DNA of 64,000 nucleotides from Paenibacillus flagellatus (GTDB lineage: Bacteria; Bacillota; Bacilli; Paenibacillales; NBRC-103111): NCBI RefSeq assembly GCF_003217775.1, contig NZ_QJVJ01000006.1, forward strand, positions 186,001 to 250,000, given 5' to 3'. This document shows positions 25,550 to 34,752 of this stretch, in pieces. The notes beneath the pieces were generated by a model that saw only the letters and a list, made by a program, of their open reading frames with translations, searched no databases and was not told the DNA's origin. Positions within the stretch are counted from its first letter, which is position 1. Each line of letters begins with the position of its first letter. The position numbers and the translations under genes were made by a program.

Positions 25550-26692
25550 TTAATTCGCCGCCGATCTAAGAAACGAAGGCAGCCGGAAAAACGCGACGGC
25601 GAGCCCGGCCAAGCCGAACGTCAGCAGCACGAGTACGGCGCCGGCGACGTCGCCGATATGGGCGCCGTGCGCGATGACGTCGAGCAGCGAGTGCTGTGCC
25701 CAATATTGCGGCGTGAAATGGCCGATCTTTTGGACCAAATCGGGCAGCATGTAGGACGGCATCCACAGGCCGCCGACCATGGCTCCGCCCATCGAAATCA
25801 ATTGCGTAATGACCATCGCCGCTCCTTCCCCCGGTACGATGAACGATAGACCGAGACCGATCCCCGTGCCCGCGATGCTCAAGCCGAGCACGATGAGTCC
25901 GAGCGCGTACGTATCGCCGAGCTGCAAATCGTAAACGAAATGACCGAAGGTGAACAGAACGACGCATTGGGCGATGACCGTCAGCATGAACGGCACCCAC
26001 ATGCCGATCAAGTAGTGCAGCGGCTTGATGTTCGTGCTGCGGATGCGCGAGAGAAGGCCGGTTTTCTTCTCGTCGAAGAAACGCCGCGTCATCGTAATCA
26101 TAATATAGAAGACGAACATGACCGTCATGCCCGGCACCACTTGATCGATCGGATCGAAATGATCGGAGGAAGCCGCGACGGTTTCGATCCGGATCGGGGA
26201 AGCCAGCGTCCGCTCCGCCTGCGCCTCCGTCTCGCCGAGCGACTGCAGCGTGGAGCTCAGCTTCTCCTCGCGGTATTGCTTGGCGATCCCGTCCAAGAGG
26301 GCTTGGATCGGGGCGACCGACGCCTCCGCCGCCGCGTCCCGGATCAGCTTCACATCGGCGGCGCCGCCGCTTTTCAGCGCCGCTTCGAAGCCGGGCGGTA
26401 TGACGAGGACGGCCGTCAGCTGCCCCTGCTTGATTTGCTCGATTCGGTCGTCCAGCCCCGATGCGTCCGACGGCTTTACGTCCATGACCCGCCCCGCCTG
26501 CGCGAGCAGCGCCCGCGACGCTTCCGTCCCGTCCTGGTCGACCGCCTGCAGCGTAATCGTACCCGAATCGCCCGATCCATTGAACACGGAGGCGAACATG
26601 AGGATGAACAGCAGCGGCATGAGCAGCAGGAAGAAGAAGCTGCGCCTGTCTTTGCGGATCAGTTTCAATTCCTTCAGGATGATCGCTCTCAT
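25550..26692 (-). CDS. ABC-2 type exporter permease (YhaP/LinH-like)
   Basis: The 380-residue protein has one N-terminal helix (FFFLLLMPLLFILMFASVF), a large extracellular domain of about 140 residues and five C-terminal helices including the ABC-2 segment YLIGMWVPFMLTVIAQCVVLF. This matches the ABC-2 membrane class used for drug or lipid export. It follows its ATPase by 46 bases. Substrate unknown. Confidence 0.9.
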   Translation of the reverse strand: MRAIILKELKLIRKDRRSFFFLLLMPLLFILMFASVFNGSGDSGTITLQAVDQDGTEASRALLAQAGRVMDVKPSDASGLDDRIEQIKQGQLTAVLVIPPGFEAALKSGGAADVKLIRDAAAEASVAPIQALLDGIAKQYREEKLSSTLQSLGETEAQAERTLASPIRIETVAASSDHFDPIDQVVPGMTVMFVFYIMITMTRRFFDEKKTGLLSRIRSTNIKPLHYLIGMWVPFMLTVIAQCVVLFTFGHFVYDLQLGDTYALGLIVLGLSIAGTGIGLGLSFIVPGEGAAMVITQLISMGGAMVGGLWMPSYMLPDLVQKIGHFTPQYWAQHSLLDVIAHGAHIGDVAGAVLVLLTFGLAGLAVAFFRLPSFLRSAAN

Positions 26693-26738
26693 CGTTTATC
26701 TCCCTCTTTCTTGTTCCGAGCGGTCGACGGCCGCAACG

Positions 26739-27659
26739 TTAATCTCGCAATGCCGTACCGGTTACGGTCAAAAATACGTTCTCGAGCGACGGCCGGACGA
26801 CCTCGAGCTGCTTCACGTCCCACCGGCGGTGCGCCGCTTCGTTCAACAGCCGCTGCATCAGTTCGCCGACCCGGTCGGTTTCCAAAATCCATCCGGCCCC
26901 TTCCTTGGACGCCTTTGCGACGCCGGGACTATGAGGCGGCTCTTTCATCCCCGCCACTTCCACGTAAATCGCCTGCCGGCCGTATCGCTCCAGCAGCTCG
27001 CCGAGCGGTCCTTTCGCCTTGACGGTGCCTTGATCCATAATCGCGACCTCGTCGCAAAGCGTCTCGACCTCTTCCATATAATGCGTCGAATAAAGGATGG
27101 CGACCCCTTCCCGGTTCAACTCCCGGATCATGTCGAATATATGATTGCGCGACTGCGGATCGATGCCGACCGTCGGCTCGTCGAGAATGAGCAGCTTCGG
27201 GCGGTGCAGCATCGCCGCGGCGATGTTGATTCTCCGCTTCATGCCGCCGGAGAACGTCTGCACCTCGTCGTTCGCCCGGTCGACGAGACCGGTTCGCTCC
27301 AGCACCTCGCGAATGCGCTTCTTCAGCTCGGCGCCGCGCACGCCGTACGATTGGCCGAAAAACTCGAGGTTATCGTAGGCGCTCAGCTTCTCGTACAGCG
27401 TAATGTCCTGGGGGACGTAGCCGATATGACGCGCAACGGCGTCGGCGTCGTTCGTCGCGTCGCGGCCGAACAGCTTCACGGTGCCGCCGTCGGCATTGAC
27501 GATGCCGGTCAATATTTTCATCGTCGTCGATTTCCCCGCCCCGTTCGGACCGAGAAAGCCGAACGACGTCCCGGCGCGGAGCGAAAACGTCACGTCGCGC
27601 AGCGCTTCTTTTTTCCCGTACGCTTTGCGCAGCTGCGATACTTCCAAAATCGTCTCCAT
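26739..27659 (-). CDS. ABC transporter ATP-binding protein (drug-exporter type)
   Basis: Motifs are Walker A GPNGAGKSTT, Q-loop YVPQDITLYEKLSAYDN, signature FSGGMKRRINIAAAML, Walker B LLILDEPTVGID and switch His in YSTHYMEEVE. The 306 residues include the C-terminal extension seen in DrrA/CcmA-like exporters (SLENVFLTVTGTALRD). It serves the permease encoded next and is the third ATPase/permease gene in a run controlled from the GntR gene at 29565. Confidence 0.93.
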   Translation of the reverse strand: METILEVSQLRKAYGKKEALRDVTFSLRAGTSFGFLGPNGAGKSTTMKILTGIVNADGGTVKLFGRDATNDADAVARHIGYVPQDITLYEKLSAYDNLEFFGQSYGVRGAELKKRIREVLERTGLVDRANDEVQTFSGGMKRRINIAAAMLHRPKLLILDEPTVGIDPQSRNHIFDMIRELNREGVAILYSTHYMEEVETLCDEVAIMDQGTVKAKGPLGELLERYGRQAIYVEVAGMKEPPHSPGVAKASKEGAGWILETDRVGELMQRLLNEAAHRRWDVKQLEVVRPSLENVFLTVTGTALRD

Positions 27660-27671
27660 ACGGTATCCCTC

Positions 27672-28448
27672 CTACACGGTCAATTTCTTCTCCAACAAAT
27701 AAGCCGACAACCGTACGATCGCGTACGAAACGACCAGGCTGGCCGCCACGGCGGCGGGCATCCCCCAACCGTACGGAAACAGGACGGCCATCTGCGCGCC
27801 CGAATCGCGGAGCATGCCGTTTTCCGGGAATAGTCGGTCGAGCGAGGCGTACATCCAACCGCCCGAGCTCATCACGACGACCCACAGGACGGGAGAGAGC
27901 GGTCTCCAAGACGTATGCTGCGCACTCGCCAGCAGCATGCCGAGCGACAGCAGCAGCGGGCTGAAGCCGACAAGCGGAAGCAGCCAGTTCAAGCCGGATA
28001 CGGCGAACGACACGACGTCGTCGAACGTGTAGCGGCTTATGAAAAGCGCGATGATCGCGACGTACAGCGTAGCGGCGGCGAAGACGACGGCGACGATGGC
28101 GACGATGCGCAGCCAAGCGCCGATCCATTTGGCGCCGACGAGTCGCAGGCGCGAATACGGCAGCGTCAGCCACCAGCCGTACGTATCGTTCTCCCATTCC
28201 CGCTTCACTTGGCCGACGCCTATGAAAAACAGCGCGAAAGGAAAGCCGGCCGTCGCATACCAAATATGATCCAGCTGCAGCGTTTCGCGGATGGCGAAAT
28301 ACGTCGTCGAGCCGATGACGGCGATCAGCACGATCGACAAGTAGGCGATCCACCACCATTTGGCGACAGGCGTACGGCTGCGCTTCCTCCAGCTTCCTTT
28401 CCGCTTGAACTCGTGGCGCACGAGCGCCCAAAACGTATCGGAACGCAT
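27672..28448 (-). CDS. ABC exporter membrane subunit (YtrC/YtrD-like)
   Basis: This 258-residue membrane protein has about six helices. ATG at 28448 overlaps the stop of the ATPase gene (TGATG), so the two form a complex. The N-terminal cytosolic part is basic (RHEFKRKGSWRKRSRTP), then a helix and an ENDTYGWWLTLPYSRLRLVGAKW element, which is common in ABC-2 permeases of GntR-controlled loci. Substrate unknown. Confidence 0.85.
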   Translation of the reverse strand: MRSDTFWALVRHEFKRKGSWRKRSRTPVAKWWWIAYLSIVLIAVIGSTTYFAIRETLQLDHIWYATAGFPFALFFIGVGQVKREWENDTYGWWLTLPYSRLRLVGAKWIGAWLRIVAIVAVVFAAATLYVAIIALFISRYTFDDVVSFAVSGLNWLLPLVGFSPLLLSLGMLLASAQHTSWRPLSPVLWVVVMSSGGWMYASLDRLFPENGMLRDSGAQMAVLFPYGWGMPAAVAASLVVSYAIVRLSAYLLEKKLTV

Positions 28449-29161
28449 CAACGCTTCCACTCCTTTGCGTACATAGTCCGAAAGACGTCCCGGAGCGAGC
28501 CGTACTCGGCGCGCAAATCGTCCGTTTCGCCTGACCAGATCGCCTTTCCCCGGTCCATCATGACCGTATAGTCGAAGAGCCCCTCGACCTCCTGAATATC
28601 GTGAGTGCTGATCAGCATCGTCTGGTCGCGGCTTTCCAAATGATCGATAATGCCCGAGACGATCGCCTCGCGGGACATGACGTCGATGCCGGCGAACGGT
28701 TCGTCCAGCATGACGAGCGGCACGTCGCGGGCGAGGCATAGAATGAGAAGCACGCGCGCTTCCTGGCCGCGGCTCATGCCGCCGATCTTCGTGTCCAGCT
28801 CGACGTCCATCCATCCGGCGAGCCGCTTGGCGGTTTCCATATCGAACCCGGGCAGGAACGATTGCCCCCACTCGATCGCCTGCATCGCCGTATAGTTCGG
28901 GTACCAGCGCGCCCGATCGGGCAAGTAGGCGATATCGCCGTTCGTTCGCCAGCCGGGCCGGCGGCCGAACACCTCGACCGTGCCTTCGTCGGGCGTGACG
29001 AGACCCGCGATCGCGCGGAAGAAGCTCGACTTGCCGCAGCCGTTCGGGCCGAGGACGCCGACGATCCGGCCGGCCGGAATGTCGACGGTCAGTCCGTCGA
29101 GCGCCGCTTTCCTGCCGTAACGTTTCGTCGCCTGCTTGCATGATATAATCGGCTGCGTCAT
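28448..29161 (-). CDS. ABC transporter ATP-binding protein (YtrB-like)
   Basis: ATG at 29161, 9 bases after AGGAGG, begins MTQPIISCKQATKRYG; a longer frame upstream lacks a ribosome site. Motifs are Walker A GPNGCGKSSF, signature MSRGQEARVLLILC, Walker B LVMLDEPFAGID and switch His in ISTHD. The start overlaps the GntR stop (ATGA), so repressor and transporter are co-translated. The signature MSRGQ departs from LSGGQ by the Arg, as in other YtrB-type proteins. Confidence 0.92.
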   Translation of the reverse strand: MTQPIISCKQATKRYGRKAALDGLTVDIPAGRIVGVLGPNGCGKSSFFRAIAGLVTPDEGTVEVFGRRPGWRTNGDIAYLPDRARWYPNYTAMQAIEWGQSFLPGFDMETAKRLAGWMDVELDTKIGGMSRGQEARVLLILCLARDVPLVMLDEPFAGIDVMSREAIVSGIIDHLESRDQTMLISTHDIQEVEGLFDYTVMMDRGKAIWSGETDDLRAEYGSLRDVFRTMYAKEWKR

Positions 29162-29565
29162 GATGTCGGCCCTCCTTCCTCCGCCCGCGACCGGCGTCGG
29201 ACATAATCTTCGATGTCTTCCCACGTCATGCCCAAGCTTTCCATCTGCGCCATGAACGACTCGATGTAGCGGGCCGCCAGGTCCGTCCGGAACGTCTTCA
29301 CCCGTTCGGCGGACGACGTGACGAACGTGCCCTGCCCTCGCCGCTTCTCCGTCAATCCGTCCCGCTCCAGCTCCATGTACGCACGCATGACGGTATTCGG
29401 GTTCATCCGCAGCTCCTGCGCCAGCTCGCGCACCGACGGCATTTTCTCTCCCAAGCCGATCTCTCCTTTCGCGATGGAACTTCGCACTTGATCCAATATT
29501 TGCTCGTATAGCGGTTGACTGAAATCGATGTGAAATCGTAACGCGCCAACCTGCTGTTCGTTCAT
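29158..29565 (-). CDS. GntR-family regulator, YtrA subfamily
   Basis: A short 135-residue protein: winged-helix GntR domain at residues 14-78 (PLYEQILDQVRSSIAKGEI, MPSVRELAQELRMNPNTVMRAYMELERDG, KRRGQGTFV) with only a 50-residue helical tail, the hallmark of the YtrA branch. YtrA-type repressors control their own ABC transporter operon, often in response to cell-envelope antibiotics. The palindrome at 29607-29628 is the expected operator. Confidence 0.93.
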   Translation of the reverse strand: MNEQQVGALRFHIDFSQPLYEQILDQVRSSIAKGEIGLGEKMPSVRELAQELRMNPNTVMRAYMELERDGLTEKRRGQGTFVTSSAERVKTFRTDLAARYIESFMAQMESLGMTWEDIEDYVRRRSRAEEGGPTS

Positions 29566-29606
29566 CGGCGTACCTCCTGTCTTCCCGTTCGTTCCGGTTA
29601 CTCGTT

Positions 29607-29642
29607 CTAAGTGTATTATATCACTTAGTACACTTAATGCAA
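29607..29642 (-). promoter_or_regulatory. promoter and YtrA-type operator of the GntR-ABC operon
   Basis: CTAAGTG-N8-CACTTAG (29607-29628) is a perfect inverted repeat, with a further CACTTAA at 29631-29637. On the minus strand TTGCAT (29642-29637) and TATAAT (29620-29615), 16 apart, form the promoter and the operator covers the -10. Confidence 0.8.
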
Positions 29643-29661
29643 GTAACTTTTGGCGGAATGC

Positions 29662-29688
29662 AAAAAAGCGCCCCGCGAGGAGGCGCTT
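29662..29688 (-). terminator. terminator of the YesMN operon
   Basis: Stem AAGCGCC/GGCGCTT with a 9-base loop, followed on the minus strand by TTTTG, 22 bases past the regulator stop at 29710. Confidence 0.8.
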
Positions 29689-29709
29689 GCCGCCAATTGC
29701 CGCATCCGA

Positions 29710-31341
29710 TCACAACAAAGAAAAAAACGATTCGTCCTTGCCCGACCCGGGACCGCCGCTCTTCTCCCGCAGCTCGGTCGGCGTCATTCCCCAAAACTTG
29801 TGAAACACTTTCGTGAAATACCGTCGTTCCGCGTACCCGACCGTTTTGCCGATCTGGGTGACGCTTTTGTCGGTCATGAGCAGAAGCGACTTCGCCGTCT
29901 CCATCCGCTGCCGGGTTACGTATTCGACGAACGTCTCCCCGTACTGCTGCTTGAACAGCAGGCTGAAATAGCTGCAGCTGATGCCGAGATGGTCGGCCAG
30001 CTCCTCGATGCCGAGGTCGTTGCCGAGATGGCGGTGAATGTAGTCTTTGGCGCTCATCATGAGCAGCTCGCTCGTCTTCTTGGCTACGCGCGCGTTCAAG
30101 CATTCTTGGACGAGCTCGTCGATCGTGCAGAGCAATTCCTTGACGCTTACGCTTTTCTCGAGCTTGGCCCAGACCGCGTCCTCCCGGCTTCCTTCCAGCA
30201 TGCCGACCTCGCGCATTTCCCGCATGAGGTGCAGGACGACGAAGTGCAAAATTTGCTCGCCGCGCAGCACCGACTGCGCCAAGATCGCCTTCACGCTCGC
30301 GTTCAGCCCGCGCGTCGCCTGCTCCGTCCGCGCCCGGTCGCACTGCTTGAGCCCCGCTACCAGCTCGTCGACCAAGGGCCACAGCGACTCGTCCTCGGTC
30401 TCGCTCTCGTCGCACCGGTTGTCCACGAGCAGCACTTGCTGCTTCTCCGGCGACAGCTGGAGCGCCCGCTGGACGCATTTGTAGCTTTCCGCCAGCGCTT
30501 CCATCGGGACGGGACACGGGTAAATGCCGACGCTGACCGGCAGCTTGACGTATTGGGCGACCGCCTGCTGCAGCGTCTCGCACCAGCCCCGCACTTCGTC
30601 CGACGCGGGATCGGGACTGCCCGGCCGGCGCCGGACGAGCACGCACCATTCCCCTTCGCGGGTTTGCAGGACGGCGTAATCGAGCTCGCGCGGCAGCAGC
30701 GCTTCCTGGAGCACGTTGCGGACGGCGAAATTCCACAGCTTTCGCTCGCGCTCGTTCCACGGCCGGGCGATGCGCGAATAGCCGTCCAGATCGGCGACGA
30801 GCAGCGTGTAGTCGAACCGCCTCATCGCTTCCTCGTCGTCGGACGGCAGATGGGGATCGCTGACCGACGCGTAGTCCATCAGGACGTCGTACAATATTTT
30901 TTGATGGGCGAGCGTCGACAGATGCCGCCACTTTTTCTCCTCGTTCCGCTTAGCCGCGCGCCGTTCGCGAATTTGCTGGGCGAGCCGCTCGACGATCGAC
31001 TGCAGCTCCTCGTAATCGATCGGCTTCAAAATATAGTCCTTCGCTCCGTACTTCACCGCCGACCGCGCGTAATCGAACTCCTGGAAGCCGGTCAGCATGA
31101 TCACTTCGCCTTCGTATTGGCGCTCCTGCAGCTGCTGGAGCAGCGCGATGCCGTCCATGACCGGCATCCGGATGTCGGACAGGATCAGATCGGGCATCCG
31201 CTCCTCGATCAGCTCGAGCGCCTTCGCGCCGTTCGTCGCCATGCCGACGATGTCGATGCCCATGCGTTCCCACGGAATGACCGTCTGCAAGTTGCGCATG
31301 ATGTTGATTTCGTCGTCGACGAGAAGTGCCTTCAAGTTCAT
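29710..31341 (-). CDS. YesN-type response regulator with AraC DNA-binding domain
   Basis: Residues 1-120 are a receiver domain (LLVDDEINIMRNLQ, phospho-Asp in LILSDIRMPVMDG, Lys in YILKPIDYEEL). The C-terminal 100 residues are an AraC double HTH (LGIEELADHLGISCSYFSLL, then SVTQIGKTVGYAERRYFTKV). The middle region of about 300 residues is the usual YesN linker. Start: ATG 31341 with a weak ribosome site, coupled to the kinase stop at 31347; an in-frame GTG at 31350 overlaps that stop and is an alternative. It should activate the sugar-importer genes upstream. Confidence 0.93.
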   Translation of the reverse strand: MNLKALLVDDEINIMRNLQTVIPWERMGIDIVGMATNGAKALELIEERMPDLILSDIRMPVMDGIALLQQLQERQYEGEVIMLTGFQEFDYARSAVKYGAKDYILKPIDYEELQSIVERLAQQIRERRAAKRNEEKKWRHLSTLAHQKILYDVLMDYASVSDPHLPSDDEEAMRRFDYTLLVADLDGYSRIARPWNERERKLWNFAVRNVLQEALLPRELDYAVLQTREGEWCVLVRRRPGSPDPASDEVRGWCETLQQAVAQYVKLPVSVGIYPCPVPMEALAESYKCVQRALQLSPEKQQVLLVDNRCDESETEDESLWPLVDELVAGLKQCDRARTEQATRGLNASVKAILAQSVLRGEQILHFVVLHLMREMREVGMLEGSREDAVWAKLEKSVSVKELLCTIDELVQECLNARVAKKTSELLMMSAKDYIHRHLGNDLGIEELADHLGISCSYFSLLFKQQYGETFVEYVTRQRMETAKSLLLMTDKSVTQIGKTVGYAERRYFTKVFHKFWGMTPTELREKSGGPGSGKDESFFSLL

Positions 31342-31346
31342 CCGCG

Positions 31347-33149
31347 TCACCCGGCCTCGTATTTCGGTATCGTTATTTGGATGATCGTACCTTTCCCTTC
31401 CTCGCTGCAGACGAATAAGCCGTATCGCGCGCCGTACTGGATACGGATCCGGTCCGCCACGTTCGGCAGGCCGAGTCCGATTCGCTCGATGGCGGCGCCG
31501 CCGTCCTCCGCCGTCTGACGATGCGGCTCGCCGCAAGGCTCCTCCGTCTTGGCGTGGAACCGCGACAGCGTCCGGTGCGGGATCCCTTTGCCGTTATCCT
31601 CGACGTACAGGACGATGCGGTCTTCGCGTTCCTCCGCCCGCACGACGAGCCGCCCCCCGCGCTCCATGCCGTCGAAGCCGTGCTGGATGCTGTTCTCGAC
31701 GAGCGGCTGCAGCGTCAGCTTCAAGATCGAGAAGCGGCCGAGATGGTCCGGCACGTCGATGTCGTAGTCGAACAGGTTTTCGAACCGGTACGACTGGATT
31801 TGCAAGTAATTGCGCAAATGATCGATCTCGAGACGGAGCGGAATTTCTTCCCGCGCGGTGAAGCTGATCCGGAGTATCGTCCCGAGCCGGTGCACGAGCT
31901 GGCTCACCTTGCGCCCTTCGTTCTGGACGGCGAGCGCGTTGATCGACTCGAGCGTGTTGAAGATGAAGTGCGGCTTGATTTGCGCCTGCAGCAGCATGAG
32001 CTCGGCTTTGTTTTTGCGCTGCTGCTCCCGCTTCACTTCCTCGAGCAGGGTGCCGATCCGCGCCACGAGCGAATTGAAGCCGCGCGCCAGCACCGCCGTC
32101 TCGTCCGTTCCCTTCGTCAGCACGCGGATGTCCAGATCGCCGATCTCGACCCGCTTCATCGAGCTGACGACCTTCAGGATGAACCGGATGTTCCGGTTGA
32201 CGAAGAGCAGGTTGAACAGCAGCGCGCAGACGAGCGACAGCGTCGTAATCGCGGCGATCCACCGCACCACGACGACGGTCGACCCGGACAAGACGTCCCA
32301 CGGCGTCACCGACACGAGCGTCCAGTTCATCGAGCCCAGGTCGCTCAGCTCCAAATGATGGACGGACACGACGCTTTCCACTCCGTCGAAATCCATTTTG
32401 CCGCTCGCGTATTCGGACGCGAGATCGATTCGCCCGGCGGTCTGGTCGAAGATGGACCGGCCGTCCAGCTTTTTTTTGTTGTCGACCATGACGACGCCGT
32501 CCCGGCCCACGATCATGAACCGGACGTCCTTGCGGGCTCCGGTGCCGAAAAAGTTGAAAATTTTGTCCAGCTCCTGAAATTGCAGCTGCTGGATCAAAAT
32601 GCCCTTGTTGTCGAGCGTATATTTGTCGTTGACGACGCGAATTTGCGTAAACAGCCCGTTGTCGCCCGTCAGCTCGGGATATTCGTGCGGTCCGATCCAT
32701 TTGGACAAGCCGTTCAGCCGCCTGACCTCCGGATAGACGGGATGCCGGATGAGCGCCTCGTACGGCATGAGGCTGTGGCCGATTTTGCCGTCGCCGAATC
32801 CTTGCCCGCGGAAGTTGTACAGCGCGACCGAGTAAGCCGGAGCGTACGCGAGAAACGTCCGCTGCAGCGTCCGGATGTTGGCGGCGATGTCGATCAGCTC
32901 GATCCGCTCCTTCTCGGCGAGCGCGTCCTGGATGTCCTGCTGCAGCAAATTGACGTCGGAGAAGTAGTTCGCTTCCTTGAGCATGTACGTGATGTTGCGT
33001 CCGACCGCCTTGAGCGTAAATTCCGACTGCTCGGCGAAGTTTTTCTCGATAATATGCTGCGACACCAAATACGTGATGACCCCGAGCACGAACAAAGGGA
33101 CGACGATAAATCCGACAAACGCCGTAAACACTTTTTTGCGAAGATTCAT
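31347..33149 (-). CDS. YesM-type sensor histidine kinase
   Basis: This 600-residue membrane kinase starts at ATG 33149 after GAGGGGG. It has an N-terminal helix (VGFIVVPLFVLGVITYLV), an extracellular dCache-like region of about 250 residues, a second helix near 275-300, HAMP (MKRVEIGDLDIRV), His_kinase domain with phospho-His in QIKPHFIFNTLESINAL and a HATPase domain (PLVENSIQHGFDGM, DNGKGI, GLGLPNVADRIRI). It senses a sugar or a binding protein outside the cell and signals to the YesN regulator. Its gene follows that of a binding lipoprotein, a possible sensory partner. Confidence 0.93.
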   Translation of the reverse strand: MNLRKKVFTAFVGFIVVPLFVLGVITYLVSQHIIEKNFAEQSEFTLKAVGRNITYMLKEANYFSDVNLLQQDIQDALAEKERIELIDIAANIRTLQRTFLAYAPAYSVALYNFRGQGFGDGKIGHSLMPYEALIRHPVYPEVRRLNGLSKWIGPHEYPELTGDNGLFTQIRVVNDKYTLDNKGILIQQLQFQELDKIFNFFGTGARKDVRFMIVGRDGVVMVDNKKKLDGRSIFDQTAGRIDLASEYASGKMDFDGVESVVSVHHLELSDLGSMNWTLVSVTPWDVLSGSTVVVVRWIAAITTLSLVCALLFNLLFVNRNIRFILKVVSSMKRVEIGDLDIRVLTKGTDETAVLARGFNSLVARIGTLLEEVKREQQRKNKAELMLLQAQIKPHFIFNTLESINALAVQNEGRKVSQLVHRLGTILRISFTAREEIPLRLEIDHLRNYLQIQSYRFENLFDYDIDVPDHLGRFSILKLTLQPLVENSIQHGFDGMERGGRLVVRAEEREDRIVLYVEDNGKGIPHRTLSRFHAKTEEPCGEPHRQTAEDGGAAIERIGLGLPNVADRIRIQYGARYGLFVCSEEGKGTIIQITIPKYEAG

Positions 33150-33307
33150 CGCTGCGCCCCCTCTCTCTCTGACGTCATTCGCGTTTGCCGCCGCCGCACG
33201 GCGGGCCGAATGCGGGAGCGACCGGCCGAAACGGCCCCGCCCCGGTATGGCCATCCTTTCCGCTTGACGGCGAACGACGACTCCGTTACGCGTTCGCGGG
33301 TCCGATC

Positions 33308-34627
33308 TCAACGCTTCGTTTCCTTGTTCGCGCTTTCTTGAACGAGCTGGACGCTCTCGAGCAGCTTCTCCGCGGTCGTCTTGCCGCCGAGCAGCTCCTG
33401 CATGCCGGTTTCGAGCCGTTCCCTCACCTTCGCCTGCACAATCGAATCGAATGCCGGGAACTTTTTCGTATCCGCCGCTTGAAGAATTTCGCCGACGATC
33501 GGATTGACGCCGGTCAGGTCGGTCAGCTTCATCGCGGGCAGGACGCCGACCTCGAGCAGCTGGCGCTTCTGCATCTCTTCGCTGAACATGATTTTGATAA
33601 ACTGCTTGACCGCCTTCATCTCGTTGTCGTTGACGTTGGCGGAGAAGCCGTAGCCGTTCGAATAGCTGGCGTTGATCGCCCCGTCGCCCTTCCCTCCCAT
33701 GTCCGGGAAGTTGAAGAAGCCGACGTCGTTTACGATTTTCGACTTGTCCTTGTCCCATAGCGCCGAGTTCACCCAGCTGCCGTCGAACATCATCGCCGCT
33801 TCGCCGCTGCGGAACGCGTTTTGCTGCTCCGCGTATTTCAAGCCGAGATTGTTCGCTTGGAAGTAGCCTTTCCGGACGAGCGTCTCGTACCGCCGGAAGG
33901 CGTCGAGGACGTCTTCGTCGGTCCATTTCCTCGTCCCGTTCACGAAGCCGGGGACGGAATCGACGCCCGCCGTGCGCACCCACATCGTGTTGATCATCAT
34001 GTTCGCGACCCAGCCGTCGGCCGAGGCGAGCGCCAACGGGGTGACGTTCGCCGCCTTCGCCTTCTCCGCGACGGCGAGAAATTCCTCCCACGTCTTCGGC
34101 ACGCCGACGCCGAGCTCGCGGAACAGCTTCTTGTTGTAATAGACGCCCTCCACGAACCCGGCCGTCGGCAGCCCGTACACTTTGCCGTCCACCGTAAATT
34201 CGTCGAGGTTGAAAAATTTGTCCTTCAAGCCGAGCTCGTTCAAAACCGGGGTCAAATCGAGCAGCCGGTGCGCCTTCACGTACTTTTGCGTATCCGTCCC
34301 GCCGAACAGATCGAATATTTTCGGCGGCGTCCCCGTCGCCATCTCCGCCGGCAGCTTCTCGAACCGGTTGACCCGGTCTTCGACGCCCTCCATCTCCACC
34401 TTCAAGCCCGGCACGTCCCGCTCCATCTTGGCGACGACGTCCTCGAGCATACGCAGCCTCGGCTTCGCATCGTCGCGCACCTGCACGTGTCGCAGCGACA
34501 CGGTGAACGGCTTCGCCTCCTCATGGCCGGGCGCTGTCCCGCCTCGTCCCCCGGGGAAGGCGCAGCCGCTCGCCGCGACCGACAACGCGAGCGCCAGCGG
34601 GAGCAGGACGGTTCCTTTTCGGTTCAT
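33308..34627 (-). CDS. sugar-binding lipoprotein, paralogue of the one at 37039
   Basis: ATG at 34627 follows GGAGGAGGGGAG. The signal peptide ends SVAASGC with lipid Cys22; mature fold is family 1 solute-binding (PKIFDLFGGTDTQKYVKA, DLTPVLNELGLKDKFFNL, GKVYGLPTAGFVEGVYYNK). By eye about half the residues equal those of the protein at 37039-38397, and both share the unusual opening FxVSLRHVxVRxxAK. It is transcribed with the YesM/YesN genes from its own promoter, not with the permeases, which suggests that it may present ligand to the sensor, act as an alternative receptor, or both. Confidence 0.9.
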   Translation of the reverse strand: MNRKGTVLLPLALALSVAASGCAFPGGRGGTAPGHEEAKPFTVSLRHVQVRDDAKPRLRMLEDVVAKMERDVPGLKVEMEGVEDRVNRFEKLPAEMATGTPPKIFDLFGGTDTQKYVKAHRLLDLTPVLNELGLKDKFFNLDEFTVDGKVYGLPTAGFVEGVYYNKKLFRELGVGVPKTWEEFLAVAEKAKAANVTPLALASADGWVANMMINTMWVRTAGVDSVPGFVNGTRKWTDEDVLDAFRRYETLVRKGYFQANNLGLKYAEQQNAFRSGEAAMMFDGSWVNSALWDKDKSKIVNDVGFFNFPDMGGKGDGAINASYSNGYGFSANVNDNEMKAVKQFIKIMFSEEMQKRQLLEVGVLPAMKLTDLTGVNPIVGEILQAADTKKFPAFDSIVQAKVRERLETGMQELLGGKTTAEKLLESVQLVQESANKETKR

Positions 34628-34702
34628 GCGCTCCCCTCCTCCAAAGCCGAACGAAGTCGTCGCGCGACGCGGCGTTTCTCCGGTGCGCGTCATTCTGCTC
34701 TC

Positions 34703-34731
34703 ATCATAAACGATAATCGAACCGTTGTCAG
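34703..34731 (-). promoter_or_regulatory. promoter of the binding protein-YesM-YesN unit
   Basis: CTGACA (34731-34726) and TATGAT (34708-34703), read on the minus strand, are 17 bases apart; the -10 is 75 bases before the start codon. It would transcribe 34627-29710 independently of the permease genes. Confidence 0.6.
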
Positions 34732-34752
34732 GACGTGCCGGACGGGTGGCGG

